23,952 nt of DNA from JBMOLL01 sp049325415 (GTDB lineage Bacteria > Bacteroidota > Bacteroidia > Bacteroidales > GCA-2748055). The notes under the pieces are model-generated. The model was not told where the DNA came from and ran no database searches. It was given only the letters and a program-made list of their open reading frames with translations. Below, piece after piece: positions 8,366 to 16,369 of this stretch (position 1 is the first letter of the stretch; each line of letters opens with the position of its first letter). The stretch spans positions 1 through 23,952 of the forward strand of contig JBMOLL010000009.1 in the NCBI GenBank assembly GCA_049325415.1. The letters run 5' to 3'. A program made the position numbers and the translations under genes.

Positions 8366-8480
8366 ATAAATATTTTTCGAATCTGTTTTTTAAAAAATCG
8401 CCGAAATATACAAAAATTAAGGAGATTGTTTCGACCCGTTACTTATTGTGAGATTTTTAACGGTCATCCACGTTCTCGTT

Positions 8481-9542
8481 TTACATTTCATCCGGATGCC
8501 TGCCGATGTAAAGCCGCAATTCGTTCAGATGACGTTCCAGACGGTTGATTTGGTTGCTTAGCTCGGGAAGATTTTTAAAAAGCACATACGATTTTTGTGA
8601 TTTCATGTATTCAAAAGCCGGGGATCCCTGGACGGCTTCCCCTTCCTTTAATATCGCCCTTGAAACGCCGGCCTGGGCCTGGATCCTTACCCTGTCGGCG
8701 ATCCGGATATGTCCGACGAGGCCTGCCTGGCCCCCGATCATGACATTTTTTCCAATCCGCGTCGATCCGCTTATCCCGGCCTGGGCGGCAATAACCGTGT
8801 TTTCGCCAATCTCTACGTTATGGGCAACCTGGATGAGGTTATCCAGTTTTGCCCCTTTCCTGATCAGAGTGGAACCCATCGTTGCCCGGTCGATCGTGCA
8901 GTTGGACCCGATCTCCACCTCATCTTCAATCAGCACGTTCCCCAGCTGGGGGATCTTTTCAAAGGAACCGTCGGCCTGGGGTGCAAAGCCGAAGCCATCC
9001 GATCCCACCACGGTTCCGGCATGAAGGATACAGTTTTCCCCGATCACACAGCCATCGTAGATCTTCACGCCGGAATGCAATACGGTGTTTTTCCCGACAG
9101 TGACCTTTTCCCCGATAAATACCTGTGGATGGATCATTACCCCGTCGCCGATTTTTGCTCCCTCTGAAACTACGGCAAAGTCGGCGATCCATGTCCTATC
9201 GCCGATCACGGCCCCTGCACTGACCGAAGCCAGAGCGGAAATGCCGGAGCGGACCGGTTTCTGATTTTCAACCAGCTTCATCAGACGGGCAAAGGCTTCA
9301 TAGGCATTGTCAACCCGGATCAGGGTGGCGGAAACCGGCGCTGAGGGTTTGAAATCCCTGTTCACGATGACAATGCTTGCCCGGGTGGTGTAAATGTATT
9401 TTTCGTATTTCGGATTGGCGAGGAAAGAGAGGGTTCCGGGTTCGCCTTCCTCAATTTTGGAGATATTACTGACCGGTATTTCCGGGTCTCCTTCCACGTT
9501 ACCGTTCAGGAATCCGGCAATCAGCTGCGCGGTAAAATTCAT
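8481..9542 (-). CDS. lpxD: LpxD, UDP-3-O-acylglucosamine N-acyltransferase
   Basis: Third step of lipid A synthesis: N-acylates UDP-3-O-acyl-glucosamine using 3-hydroxyacyl-ACP. The 353-residue protein has an N-terminal uridine-binding domain (about 1-100, with LSFLANPKY at 38-46), a long left-handed beta-helix of hexapeptide repeats (about 105-305) and a C-terminal helix. H241 in LIQVAHN matches the catalytic histidine H239 of E. coli LpxD, and SDGFGFAPQADG at 181-192 is a strong family signature. ATG at 9542. It lies between the HD hydrolase gene (77 nt upstream) and lpxC-fabZ (115 nt downstream), all leftward. Confidence 0.96.
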   Translation of the reverse strand: MNFTAQLIAGFLNGNVEGDPEIPVSNISKIEEGEPGTLSFLANPKYEKYIYTTRASIVIVNRDFKPSAPVSATLIRVDNAYEAFARLMKLVENQKPVRSGISALASVSAGAVIGDRTWIADFAVVSEGAKIGDGVMIHPQVFIGEKVTVGKNTVLHSGVKIYDGCVIGENCILHAGTVVGSDGFGFAPQADGSFEKIPQLGNVLIEDEVEIGSNCTIDRATMGSTLIRKGAKLDNLIQVAHNVEIGENTVIAAQAGISGSTRIGKNVMIGGQAGLVGHIRIADRVRIQAQAGVSRAILKEGEAVQGSPAFEYMKSQKSYVLFKNLPELSNQINRLERHLNELRLYIGRHPDEM

Positions 9543-9611
9543 TTCACAGGATTTAGTATCTTTCTCAATGTAAACGGAAAAACGGGCTTTTTGTTATATT
9601 TTCCACGGGGG

Positions 9612-9619
9612 CAAAACTA
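9612..9619 (-). promoter_or_regulatory. Candidate -7 box ahead of lpxD
   Basis: On the minus strand this reads TAGTTTTG, a match to TAnnTTTG, directly after the stop codon of the HD hydrolase gene and about 70 nt before the lpxD ATG. The nearest upstream TTG is only 12 bp away instead of about 19, so this is a weak candidate for an internal promoter of the lipid A genes. Confidence 0.3.
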
Positions 9620-10870
9620 TTATTTTTCGTACAATGATTTCGGGTAGCAGAGGAAATATTTCCTGACTGTTTTGGAGAGTACGGAAATATTGAGCATATC
9701 GGAGGCTTCGGTAATATCCAGAATATTCCCTCCTTTTTCAAGGATCCGGATCCGGTCGTCCATGGCATTGTAGGCATTATTGGATATGCTTTCGGTCAGC
9801 ACCAGAAATTCCGCTTCTTTCTCACTGATCTCCCATTGCTTCATGGCCGCTTTCCGGAGCCGGATGACCCGGGATTCCGGGAAGGGCTTCTTGGCGATCT
9901 CGATCCGGAACAACTGTCGGTCGATCAAACCCTTGCACAGCTGGCTCAGGACCCTGTCGGGGTGAGTGCTCCATACCTTGGCGGCACTGAGAATATCGGT
10001 ATCGTCGAGCAGGGCAAACTGCTCAAGGAAGGTGAGACGGTTTCCATCCTCCACCTTACCTCTCAGTTCATAAAGGAAATAGTGCAGGGCCGGGGTACAG
10101 AAAAGCTCCGTCCCCGAAGCTGCCAGCAATCTCGCTCTTTTCAGGGTAAGTACCAGCAGTTGTTCGGCGGCCAGAACCGTCTTGTGAAGGTAAACCTGCC
10201 AGTACATCAGTCGCCGGGCAATCAGGAATTTCTCAATCGAGTATATCCCTTTCTGTTCCACAACGAGGTGGTCGTCGACCACGTCGAGCATTTTAATGAT
10301 CCGGTCGGATCCGATGGCTCCCTCGGTAACACCCGTGAAAAAACTGTCGCGTTTCAGGTAATCCAGCCGGTCCATATCCAGTTGCCCGGAAACCATCTGA
10401 TGAAGGAATTTCTTGGGATAACGATCCATGAAGATGCTGATGGCAAGTTCAAGTTTCCCGTCGAACTGCCGGTTGAGCTCCTCCATATACATCAGTGAGA
10501 CCTCTTCATGATTGACATTATCAAAGAGGCTGTGTTCGAGTGCATGGGAGAAGGGTCCGTGACCAATGTCGTGAAGCAGGATGGCCACGATTACCGCACC
10601 GGCTTCCTCCTCCGAAATCTTATGCCCTTTGTCGCGCAGTTGTTCCACCGCCAGCCCCATCAGGTACATGGCCCCGACGGCATGCTGGAACCGGGTGTGA
10701 TTGGCCCCGGGATAGACATAGTGCGTCATCCCCAGCTGGCGGATCCTTCTGAGGCGCTGGAACCAGGGATGTTCAATCAGGTCGAAGATAAGATCGGGCG
10801 GAATGGTGATGAACCCGTAAACGGGATCGTTGATGATCTTACTTCTGCTGGGAGGACGGTTTTCTGACAT
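9620..10870 (-). CDS. HD-domain phosphohydrolase (dNTPase/SAMHD1-like family)
   Basis: A 416-residue cytoplasmic protein of the HD superfamily. The metal-binding residues are visible: H63 in RFQHAVG, H100-D101 in LLHDIGHGPFSHALEH, and D170 in QLDMDRLDYLKRDSFFTG; these correspond to the H, HD and D ligands of SAMHD1-type dNTP hydrolases. The substrate cannot be deduced from sequence. dNTPs are the family precedent, but several homologues have no defined activity. It heads the leftward lipid A cluster, an arrangement commonly seen in Bacteroidetes, and is divergent from rimP. A -7-like box (TATTTTTG, 10898-10891 on the minus strand) lies just upstream of its ATG. No functional link to lipid A is evident from the protein itself. 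Confidence 0.88.
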   Translation of the reverse strand: MSENRPPSRSKIINDPVYGFITIPPDLIFDLIEHPWFQRLRRIRQLGMTHYVYPGANHTRFQHAVGAMYLMGLAVEQLRDKGHKISEEEAGAVIVAILLHDIGHGPFSHALEHSLFDNVNHEEVSLMYMEELNRQFDGKLELAISIFMDRYPKKFLHQMVSGQLDMDRLDYLKRDSFFTGVTEGAIGSDRIIKMLDVVDDHLVVEQKGIYSIEKFLIARRLMYWQVYLHKTVLAAEQLLVLTLKRARLLAASGTELFCTPALHYFLYELRGKVEDGNRLTFLEQFALLDDTDILSAAKVWSTHPDRVLSQLCKGLIDRQLFRIEIAKKPFPESRVIRLRKAAMKQWEISEKEAEFLVLTESISNNAYNAMDDRIRILEKGGNILDITEASDMLNISVLSKTVRKYFLCYPKSLYEK

Positions 10871-10890
10871 AAGACGGTTCTCTGGTAAGG

Positions 10891-10898
10891 CAAAAATA
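10891..10898 (-). promoter_or_regulatory. Candidate -7 box for the HD hydrolase gene
   Basis: The minus strand reads TATTTTTG (TAnnTTTG), 20 nt upstream of the ATG at 10870. A TTTG lies 12 bp further upstream (10914-10911), closer than the usual 19 bp, so support is partial. Confidence 0.35.
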
Positions 10899-10944
10899 GC
10901 TAATCCTCCTCAAACCCGCTTAAAAAAGTAAAAATATGCTTAGG

Positions 10945-10976
10945 TTTTGTGTTTTAAAGGATTATTTGTACTTTTG
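10945..10976 (+). promoter_or_regulatory. Promoter of the rimP-nusA-infB cluster
   Basis: TTTTG (10945-10949), a 19-bp spacer, then TACTTTTG (10969-10976) matches the Bacteroidetes -33 TTTG / -7 TAnnTTTG promoter in both boxes and spacing. It is the best promoter in the window. Transcription would begin near 10983. An ATG at 10947, in frame with rimP, falls inside the -33 box, so it cannot be the translation start. Confidence 0.75.
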
Positions 10977-11002
10977 CGTGGTCGTTGTGAGGCAGTATTT
11001 TT

Positions 11003-11030
11003 CAGGGGACTATCGTCCCCTGTTTTATTA
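11003..11030 (+). terminator. Terminator-like hairpin in the rimP leader (possible attenuator)
   Basis: CAGGGGAC-TATC-GTCCCCTG is a perfect 8-bp GC-rich stem with a 4-nt loop (11003-11022), followed by TTTTATTA. This has the form of an intrinsic terminator. It lies about 20 nt after the predicted transcription start and ends 17 nt before the rimP ATG, so it would act on the whole rimP-nusA-infB operon. No alternative antiterminator pairing is obvious in the short leader. Confidence 0.65.
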
Positions 11031-11039
11031 GACTGGCAA

Positions 11040-11510
11040 ATGATTGTTAAAGAGAAAGTTGAAGGATTGGTAATGGACTTTATCGGGGAGAGAGATCTCT
11101 TCCTGGTGGAGGTTCAGGTAAGGCCCGGGAACCAGCTGACCGTCCTGGTGGACAGTCCTGCCGGCATACCGGTGGATACCTGCGTGGAACTTAGCCGTTT
11201 CCTGAATGAGAAGATGGACAGGGAAGAAGAGGATTATGCCCTCGAGGTGTCCTCTCCCGGCCTGGGATCTCCGCTCAAGGTTGCGCAGCAGTATCTGAAG
11301 AACCTGGGCAGGGAGGTGGAGGTTGTGCTTGGCAACGGAGAAAAAATTAAGGGTAAACTCCTTTCACTCGAAGGCAACAGAATTACCGTGGAAGCAGTCA
11401 TGAGAATAGCGGATCCCGGTAATCCGAAGAAGAAGCGTAAGGAGACGGAGGAGAAATCCTGGACACTGGATGACATTAAAACAACAAGAGTGATAGTATC
11501 TTTTAAATGA
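11040..11510 (+). CDS. rimP: RimP, ribosome maturation factor
   Basis: Needed for maturation of the 30S subunit in the cytoplasm. Counting from the ATG at 11040 the protein has 156 residues, normal for the family. It has an N-terminal alpha/beta domain ending in the signature LEVSSPGL at 68-75, and a C-terminal SH3-like domain (about 82-156) containing a lysine-rich loop near 128-138. The frame is open up to an ATG at 10947, but that codon lies inside the promoter's -33 box, and the extra 31 residues would be encoded by the promoter and the leader hairpin, so the shorter start is right. nusA follows after 11 nt, the usual rimP-nusA-infB order. Confidence 0.94.
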   Translation: MIVKEKVEGLVMDFIGERDLFLVEVQVRPGNQLTVLVDSPAGIPVDTCVELSRFLNEKMDREEEDYALEVSSPGLGSPLKVAQQYLKNLGREVEVVLGNGEKIKGKLLSLEGNRITVEAVMRIADPGNPKKKRKETEEKSWTLDDIKTTRVIVSFK

Positions 11511-11521
11511 AAAGGTAAAAA

Positions 11522-12757
11522 ATGGAAAATCTCAACCTAATCGAAACGTTTTCCGAATTTAAGGAGTTAAAAAGCATTGACAGGGTCACCATGATGAGTG
11601 TGCTGGAGGATGTCTTTCGCAGTATGCTCCAGAAGCGTTATGGAACGGATGAAAATTTTGATATTATTATCAATATTGACAAGGGTGACTTCGAAATATG
11701 GAGAAACAGGGAAGTTGTGGAAGATGATGAACTGGAAGACCCCAATATCCAGATCCCCATTTCCCAGGCCAAACTGATTGATGAAGATTATGAAGTAGGA
11801 GAAGATGTGACCGATGAGGTGAAGCTGAATGACTTCGGAAGAAGATCGATCCTTGCCCTGCGTCAGAACCTTTCAGCCCGTATCATGGAGCTGGAAAAAA
11901 ACAATGTGTACCTGAAGTACAAGGACCGTATCGGCGAAGTGGTCACCGGGGAAGTTTACCAGGTCTGGAAGAGGGAGATTCTTGTACTGGATGACGAAGG
12001 CAATGAGCTGATCATTCCCAAGAACGAACAGATCCCCTCCGATTATTTCCGTAAAGGCGATGCCATCCGCGCCGTTGTTGTTAAGGTGGATATGAGAAAT
12101 GCCAACCCGCTGATCGTATTGTCGCGGACCTCTCCCGTTTTCCTGGAAAGGCTTTTCGAACTGGAGGTTCCGGAGATTTTCGACGGGCTGATCACCATTA
12201 AGAAAATTGTACGTGTTCCCGGCGAACGGGCCAAGGTGGCTGTTGAATCCTACGACGAAAGGGTCGACCCGGTCGGCGCCTGCGTGGGAATGAAGGGATC
12301 CAGGATCCACGGCATTGTGCGGGAGCTCAAGAATGAGAATATCGACGTCATTAACTTTACCAATAACACCCAGCTCTTTATTTCCAGGGCACTCAGCCCG
12401 GCAAAGATCAGCAGCATCAAGCTGAATGAGGCAGAGAAGAAGGCCGAGGTCTACCTGCTGCCCAAGGAAGTTTCGCTGGCCATCGGTAAAGGTGGTCTGA
12501 ATATCCGGCTGGCCAGTCAGCTTACCGGGTATGAAATCGATGTGTACCGTGAATCCGGAGATGACGATGAAGATGTGAACCTCGAGGAATTTGCAGATGA
12601 AATTGAAAGCTGGATCCTCGACGAACTGAAGGCTATCGGATGCGACACCGCCAAGTCGGTGCTTAACCTCACCATCGATGACCTTGTGAAAAGGACCGAT
12701 CTTGAGGAAGAAACGATCAAGGAGGTAATCAAGGTACTCCGGGCAGAGTTTGATTAA
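11522..12757 (+). CDS. nusA: NusA, transcription termination/antitermination factor
   Basis: Binds RNA polymerase and the emerging RNA, and modulates pausing, intrinsic termination and antitermination. The 411-residue protein has the N-terminal polymerase-binding domain (about 1-125), the S1 domain (about 136-200, beginning RIGEVVTGEVYQ), KH1 (about 230-290, with VGMKGSRIHGIVREL) and KH2 (about 305-345, with AIGKGGLNIRLASQLTG). A short helical tail (about 362-411) follows an acidic stretch; the two long acidic repeats of the E. coli C-terminus are absent, which is common outside Proteobacteria. ATG at 11522 lies 11 nt after rimP with a weak AAAGG upstream. The 50-nt gap to infB contains a hairpin. 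NusA could influence the terminator-like hairpin in its own operon leader. Confidence 0.97.
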   Translation: MENLNLIETFSEFKELKSIDRVTMMSVLEDVFRSMLQKRYGTDENFDIIINIDKGDFEIWRNREVVEDDELEDPNIQIPISQAKLIDEDYEVGEDVTDEVKLNDFGRRSILALRQNLSARIMELEKNNVYLKYKDRIGEVVTGEVYQVWKREILVLDDEGNELIIPKNEQIPSDYFRKGDAIRAVVVKVDMRNANPLIVLSRTSPVFLERLFELEVPEIFDGLITIKKIVRVPGERAKVAVESYDERVDPVGACVGMKGSRIHGIVRELKNENIDVINFTNNTQLFISRALSPAKISSIKLNEAEKKAEVYLLPKEVSLAIGKGGLNIRLASQLTGYEIDVYRESGDDDEDVNLEEFADEIESWILDELKAIGCDTAKSVLNLTIDDLVKRTDLEEETIKEVIKVLRAEFD

Positions 12758-12773
12758 GCAAGTAATTGAAATA

Positions 12774-12802
12774 TAATCTGTAAGCAGATTAATTCTAGAA
12801 TT
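12774..12802 (+). other. Hairpin and adjacent palindrome in the nusA-infB gap
   Basis: TAATCTG-TAAG-CAGATTA (12774-12791) is a perfect 7-bp inverted repeat with a 4-nt loop. It is followed, sharing one base, by the exact 12-bp palindrome AATTCTAGAATT (12791-12802), which ends 5 nt before the infB ATG. It is not followed by a U-run, so it is not a standard terminator. It may be a processing or translation-control element, or have no function. Confidence 0.5.
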
Positions 12803-12807
12803 TGAAT

Positions 12808-15732
12808 ATGGCAGAGATAAAAGCAACCAGACTCAGTAAGGCAGCCAGGGATTTTAATGTGGGGATAGCCACCATCGTGGAATTCCTGCATAAGAAAGGT
12901 CATACTATTGACCCCAATCCCAACACAAAGATGGATCCTGAGCTCTATGAACTGCTTGTTGCCGAATACAGCAGTGATCAAAGCGTTAAGAAGGAGTCGG
13001 AAAAGCTTATACTGAAAACGCTCAGAGACAAAAAGGAGACGATCACCATCAATGATGTGGTGGAAGAGGAGGAAGAGGAAGAAGAAGCTGAAGACTCCTT
13101 TGATATTCGCATTACCGATAACTCAAGGGCAAAGGTTGCAAAAGAGCTGCCCCGCGAAAAGGCTGAAGAGCCTGTTGAGGCTGAGAAAAAGCCTGGATTG
13201 AAGGTCGTCGGGAAAATCGATCTGGACAAACCTGCCCGGCCTGCTGCTGAACCTGCAGCGAAACAGTCTGAACCGGAAACTCCGGTCGCAGAAGAGGAAA
13301 CTGCTGCTAAAGCGGAAGATCTTGCACCTCAGGCAGAGCCGGAAACTGTCGAAGCCAAAACCAAAGGCGAGGAAGGTCCGAAAGTGATCGGGAAGATTGA
13401 CCTGGACAATATCAACCAGCGGACCCGCCCGATAAAGAAATCGGAAAAGGAAAAAGCCGAGCGCCAGGCAAAACAGGAAGCTGCTGCTGCAGCTAAAGCA
13501 CCTGAGAAGCCCGAAGCCGAAGTCGCACCAAAACCGGAGGCTCCCGTTGAGCCGAAGAAAGAAAAAGTGGTGGATGAAAATATGATCCCCACCAGGGTGG
13601 AAAGGCTCGCCGGACCTACAGTAGTTGGCAAAATTGACCTTCCGGTTGCGCGCGACGGGAAAAAGAAGCCCGTGGCCTCCAGCAAGGATACCGAAAGCGA
13701 TCTCGACAGGAAAAAGAAACGCAAGCGTATTCGCAAGGAAGGCGGACCGGTCGTGATGGAAGAGGACGAAAGCGGCGCCAAAAAAAATGATAAAGGTGGC
13801 AAGAAAAAGAAAAGGGTCACCCGTCCGGAAGTCAGTGAAGAAGATGTACAGAAACAGATCAAGGACACTCTGGCCAAACTGACCACCAAGGGCAAATCGA
13901 AAGGTTCCAAGCACCGCCGTGATAAGCGCGAAGCTTTCCAGCAAAGGCATATGGAAGAGGTTGAAAGACTGGAATCTGAAAGGAATATCCTGAAAGTAAC
14001 CGAATTCGTAACCGTGAGCGAACTGTCGTCTATGATGGACATTCCGCCCACGGAACTGATCCGTACCTGTATGAACCTCGGACAGCTTGTTTCCATCAAC
14101 CAGCGTCTGGATGCCGAAATAATGGCTATTCTGGCGGAGGAATTCGGTTTCAAACTGGAGTTTATCAGTGTGGAAGTGCAGGAAGCCATCCATGTCGAGG
14201 AAGACCATGATGACGATCTGCAACCCCGGCCACCCATTGTTACCGTAATGGGTCACGTCGATCATGGTAAAACTAAACTGCTCGACTATATCCGGAGCGC
14301 CAACGTTGTGGAAGGTGAGGCAGGAGGGATCACCCAGCATATCGGAGCCTACTCCTTCGCCATGGAAGACGGCAGGAGCATTACTTTCCTCGACACCCCC
14401 GGCCACGAAGCCTTTACGGCCATGCGTGCCCGTGGTGCACAGATCACCGACGTAGCCATTATCGTGGTGGCTGCCGACGACGGTGTCATGCCGCAGACGG
14501 TGGAAGCCATTAACCATGCGGCCGCAGCCGGTGTTCCTATTGTTTTTGCCATCAACAAAATAGATAAACCTACAGCCAATCCGGAAAAGATCAAGGAAGA
14601 ACTGGCCGGGATGAACTACCTGGTCGAAGACTGGGGCGGCAAGTTCCAGTCGCAGGAAATCTCGGCAAAAACAGGTCTTCATGTAGGAGATCTGCTGGAG
14701 AAAGTCCTTCTGGAGGCCGAGTTGCTCGATCTGAAAGCCAATCCCGAAAAACGTGCCCTGGGTACCGTAATCGAATCGGCCCTCGACAAGGGACGCGGAT
14801 ACATTTCAACGATCCTCATTGAAGCCGGTACACTGCGTATCGGTGATGTGCTCCTTGCCGGTCATCATTTCGGACATGTGAAGGCCATGTTCAACGAGCG
14901 AGGTAAAAAAATAAACGAAGCCGGACCTTCCACTCCGGTTCAGATCCTGGGTCTGAACGGGGCGCCCCAGGCCGGCGACCGCTTCAATGTCATGGAAAGT
15001 GACAAGGAAGCTAAAGAGATTGCCAATAAGCGCGAACAGTTGCAGCGTGAACAGGAAACCCGTACCCGTAAGCATATTACTCTCGATGAGATCGGCCGCA
15101 GGATTGCCATTGGTAACTTCCAGGAGCTTAACCTCATTGTTAAAGGTGATGTGGACGGTTCCGTCGAAGCGCTGTCCGACTCCCTGATCAAGCTGTCGAC
15201 CCCTGAGATCCAGGTAAACATCAAGCACAAGGCCGTAGGACAGATCTCCGAAAGCGATGTGCTTTTAGCTGCTGCCTCCAACGCAATCGTTGTGGGCTTC
15301 CAGGTACGTCCTTCGTTAAGTGCCCGCCGGCTCGCGGAAAAGGAACAGATCGATATCCGCCTGTATTCCATTATCTACGATGCCATAGAGGAAGTCAAAC
15401 TGGCAATGGAAGGGATGTTGTCGCCCGAAATCAAGGAAGAGATCACCGCCACCCTCGAAGTCCTTTCGGTATTCAAAATCACCAAGGTGGGTACCGTCGC
15501 CGGATGTATCGTCAGGGAAGGAAAGATCAAGCGTACTTCCAAGGTACGGCTTATCCGCGAGGGGATCGTTCTCTACAGCGGTGATCTGGGATCACTCCAG
15601 CGTTTCAAGGACGATGCCAGGGAAGTCGTGGCCGGTCTCGAATGTGGTCTGAATATCAAAAATTTCAACGACATCAAAGTGGGCGATATGGTTGAGGCCT
15701 ACGAAGAAACCGAGATCAGGAAGAAGCTTTGA
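12808..15732 (+). CDS. infB: Translation initiation factor IF-2
   Basis: GTPase that places initiator fMet-tRNA on the ribosome and promotes subunit joining. From the ATG at 12808 the product is 974 residues; an in-frame TTG two codons earlier is a less likely start. The N-terminus has an IF2_N-like helical domain (about 1-55) and then a long low-complexity linker (about 60-390) rich in E, K, A and P, with a nine-residue glutamate-dominated run near 86-93. Three copies of a VxGKIDL motif occur in the linker at 133-139, 193-199 and 272-278. The G domain shows GHVDHGKT at 482-489 (G1), GGITQH at 506-511 (G2), DTPGH at 529-533 (G3), NKID at 583-586 (G4) and SAK at 619-621 (G5), followed by domains II to IV to the end. 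It is the third gene of the rimP-nusA-infB operon. Confidence 0.97.
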   Translation: MAEIKATRLSKAARDFNVGIATIVEFLHKKGHTIDPNPNTKMDPELYELLVAEYSSDQSVKKESEKLILKTLRDKKETITINDVVEEEEEEEEAEDSFDIRITDNSRAKVAKELPREKAEEPVEAEKKPGLKVVGKIDLDKPARPAAEPAAKQSEPETPVAEEETAAKAEDLAPQAEPETVEAKTKGEEGPKVIGKIDLDNINQRTRPIKKSEKEKAERQAKQEAAAAAKAPEKPEAEVAPKPEAPVEPKKEKVVDENMIPTRVERLAGPTVVGKIDLPVARDGKKKPVASSKDTESDLDRKKKRKRIRKEGGPVVMEEDESGAKKNDKGGKKKKRVTRPEVSEEDVQKQIKDTLAKLTTKGKSKGSKHRRDKREAFQQRHMEEVERLESERNILKVTEFVTVSELSSMMDIPPTELIRTCMNLGQLVSINQRLDAEIMAILAEEFGFKLEFISVEVQEAIHVEEDHDDDLQPRPPIVTVMGHVDHGKTKLLDYIRSANVVEGEAGGITQHIGAYSFAMEDGRSITFLDTPGHEAFTAMRARGAQITDVAIIVVAADDGVMPQTVEAINHAAAAGVPIVFAINKIDKPTANPEKIKEELAGMNYLVEDWGGKFQSQEISAKTGLHVGDLLEKVLLEAELLDLKANPEKRALGTVIESALDKGRGYISTILIEAGTLRIGDVLLAGHHFGHVKAMFNERGKKINEAGPSTPVQILGLNGAPQAGDRFNVMESDKEAKEIANKREQLQREQETRTRKHITLDEIGRRIAIGNFQELNLIVKGDVDGSVEALSDSLIKLSTPEIQVNIKHKAVGQISESDVLLAAASNAIVVGFQVRPSLSARRLAEKEQIDIRLYSIIYDAIEEVKLAMEGMLSPEIKEEITATLEVLSVFKITKVGTVAGCIVREGKIKRTSKVRLIREGIVLYSGDLGSLQRFKDDAREVVAGLECGLNIKNFNDIKVGDMVEAYEETEIRKKL

Positions 15733-15766
15733 TAAATTAGCGTAACACCCTCTAAATAAGGTTGAT

Positions 15767-16348
15767 ATGTACGAGTTTATTGAGGGAGAGATCGTCGAGC
15801 TTACCCCGGCCTATGTGGTATTACAGGCCGGCCCCGTGGCCTACATGATCCAGGTTTCCCTGAATACCTATTCCCAGCTCAATGGCCGGAACTCCGGCAG
15901 GATTTACATCCATTTTGTGGTCAAGGAGGATGCCCATGTCCTTTATGGCTTTTCGGGCCGTGAAGAGCGGGAGATCTTTCGCCTGCTGATCTCCGTATCA
16001 GGTGTCGGAGCCAATACCGCCCGTCTGATTCTGTCCTCCATGCCTCCTTATGAGGTACAACAGGCCATCATGAGCGGAAATGTGGTGGCCCTTCAGAGCA
16101 TCAAGGGGATCGGGGCCAAGTCGGCCCAGCGCATCATTGTCGACCTCAGGGATAAGATCGGAAAAACAGCCCTGAAGGATGATTTAATCCTCTATCAGGA
16201 CAATACCGGACGGGAGGAAGCGTTATCTGCATTAGTAGCACTTGGGTTTCCAAGGAAGACTGTTGAGAAGCACCTGGCATCGATCCTCTCGAAACAGCCT
16301 GACCTTACTGTTGAGGAGATGGTGAAAGCTGCCCTGAAACTGATGTAG
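15767..16348 (+). CDS. ruvA: RuvA, Holliday junction branch-migration subunit
   Basis: DNA-binding subunit of RuvAB, which tetramerises on Holliday junctions and loads the RuvB motor. The 193 residues comprise the N-terminal OB-fold (about 1-63, starting MYEFIEGEIVEL), a domain with two helix-hairpin-helix motifs (SGVGANTA at 78-85 and KGIGAKSA at 113-120), a flexible linker (about 135-148) and a C-terminal RuvB-binding domain (EEALSALVALGF from 150). ATG at 15767 follows infB by 34 nt, with AAGG 6 nt before it. RuvB and RuvC are not in the window. The TAG stop at 16346 is in the same frame as the sprA coding region that starts 24 nt later. Confidence 0.96.
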   Translation: MYEFIEGEIVELTPAYVVLQAGPVAYMIQVSLNTYSQLNGRNSGRIYIHFVVKEDAHVLYGFSGREEREIFRLLISVSGVGANTARLILSSMPPYEVQQAIMSGNVVALQSIKGIGAKSAQRIIVDLRDKIGKTALKDDLILYQDNTGREEALSALVALGFPRKTVEKHLASILSKQPDLTVEEMVKAALKLM

Positions 16349-16369
16349 CACCTGAACCGCCTGGATCAT

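Noticed and set aside
8366..8480. Promoter or terminator between lpxD and lpxC-fabZ
   Set aside because: Only an imperfect -7 (TATATTTC on the minus strand) and a T6A6 palindrome are present. There is no -33 box and no GC-rich stem, so it is not listed as a feature.
10947..11039. N-terminal extension of RimP from the ATG at 10947
   Set aside because: The codon lies inside the -33 box of a good promoter, and the extension would be encoded by the leader hairpin. The family starts near MIVKEKV.
13123..14682. 519-codon minus-strand open frame inside infB, rich in F, L and S
   Set aside because: It is the antisense of the E/K/A-rich IF-2 linker, which explains both its length and its hydrophobic, serine-rich look. 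It has no independent support.
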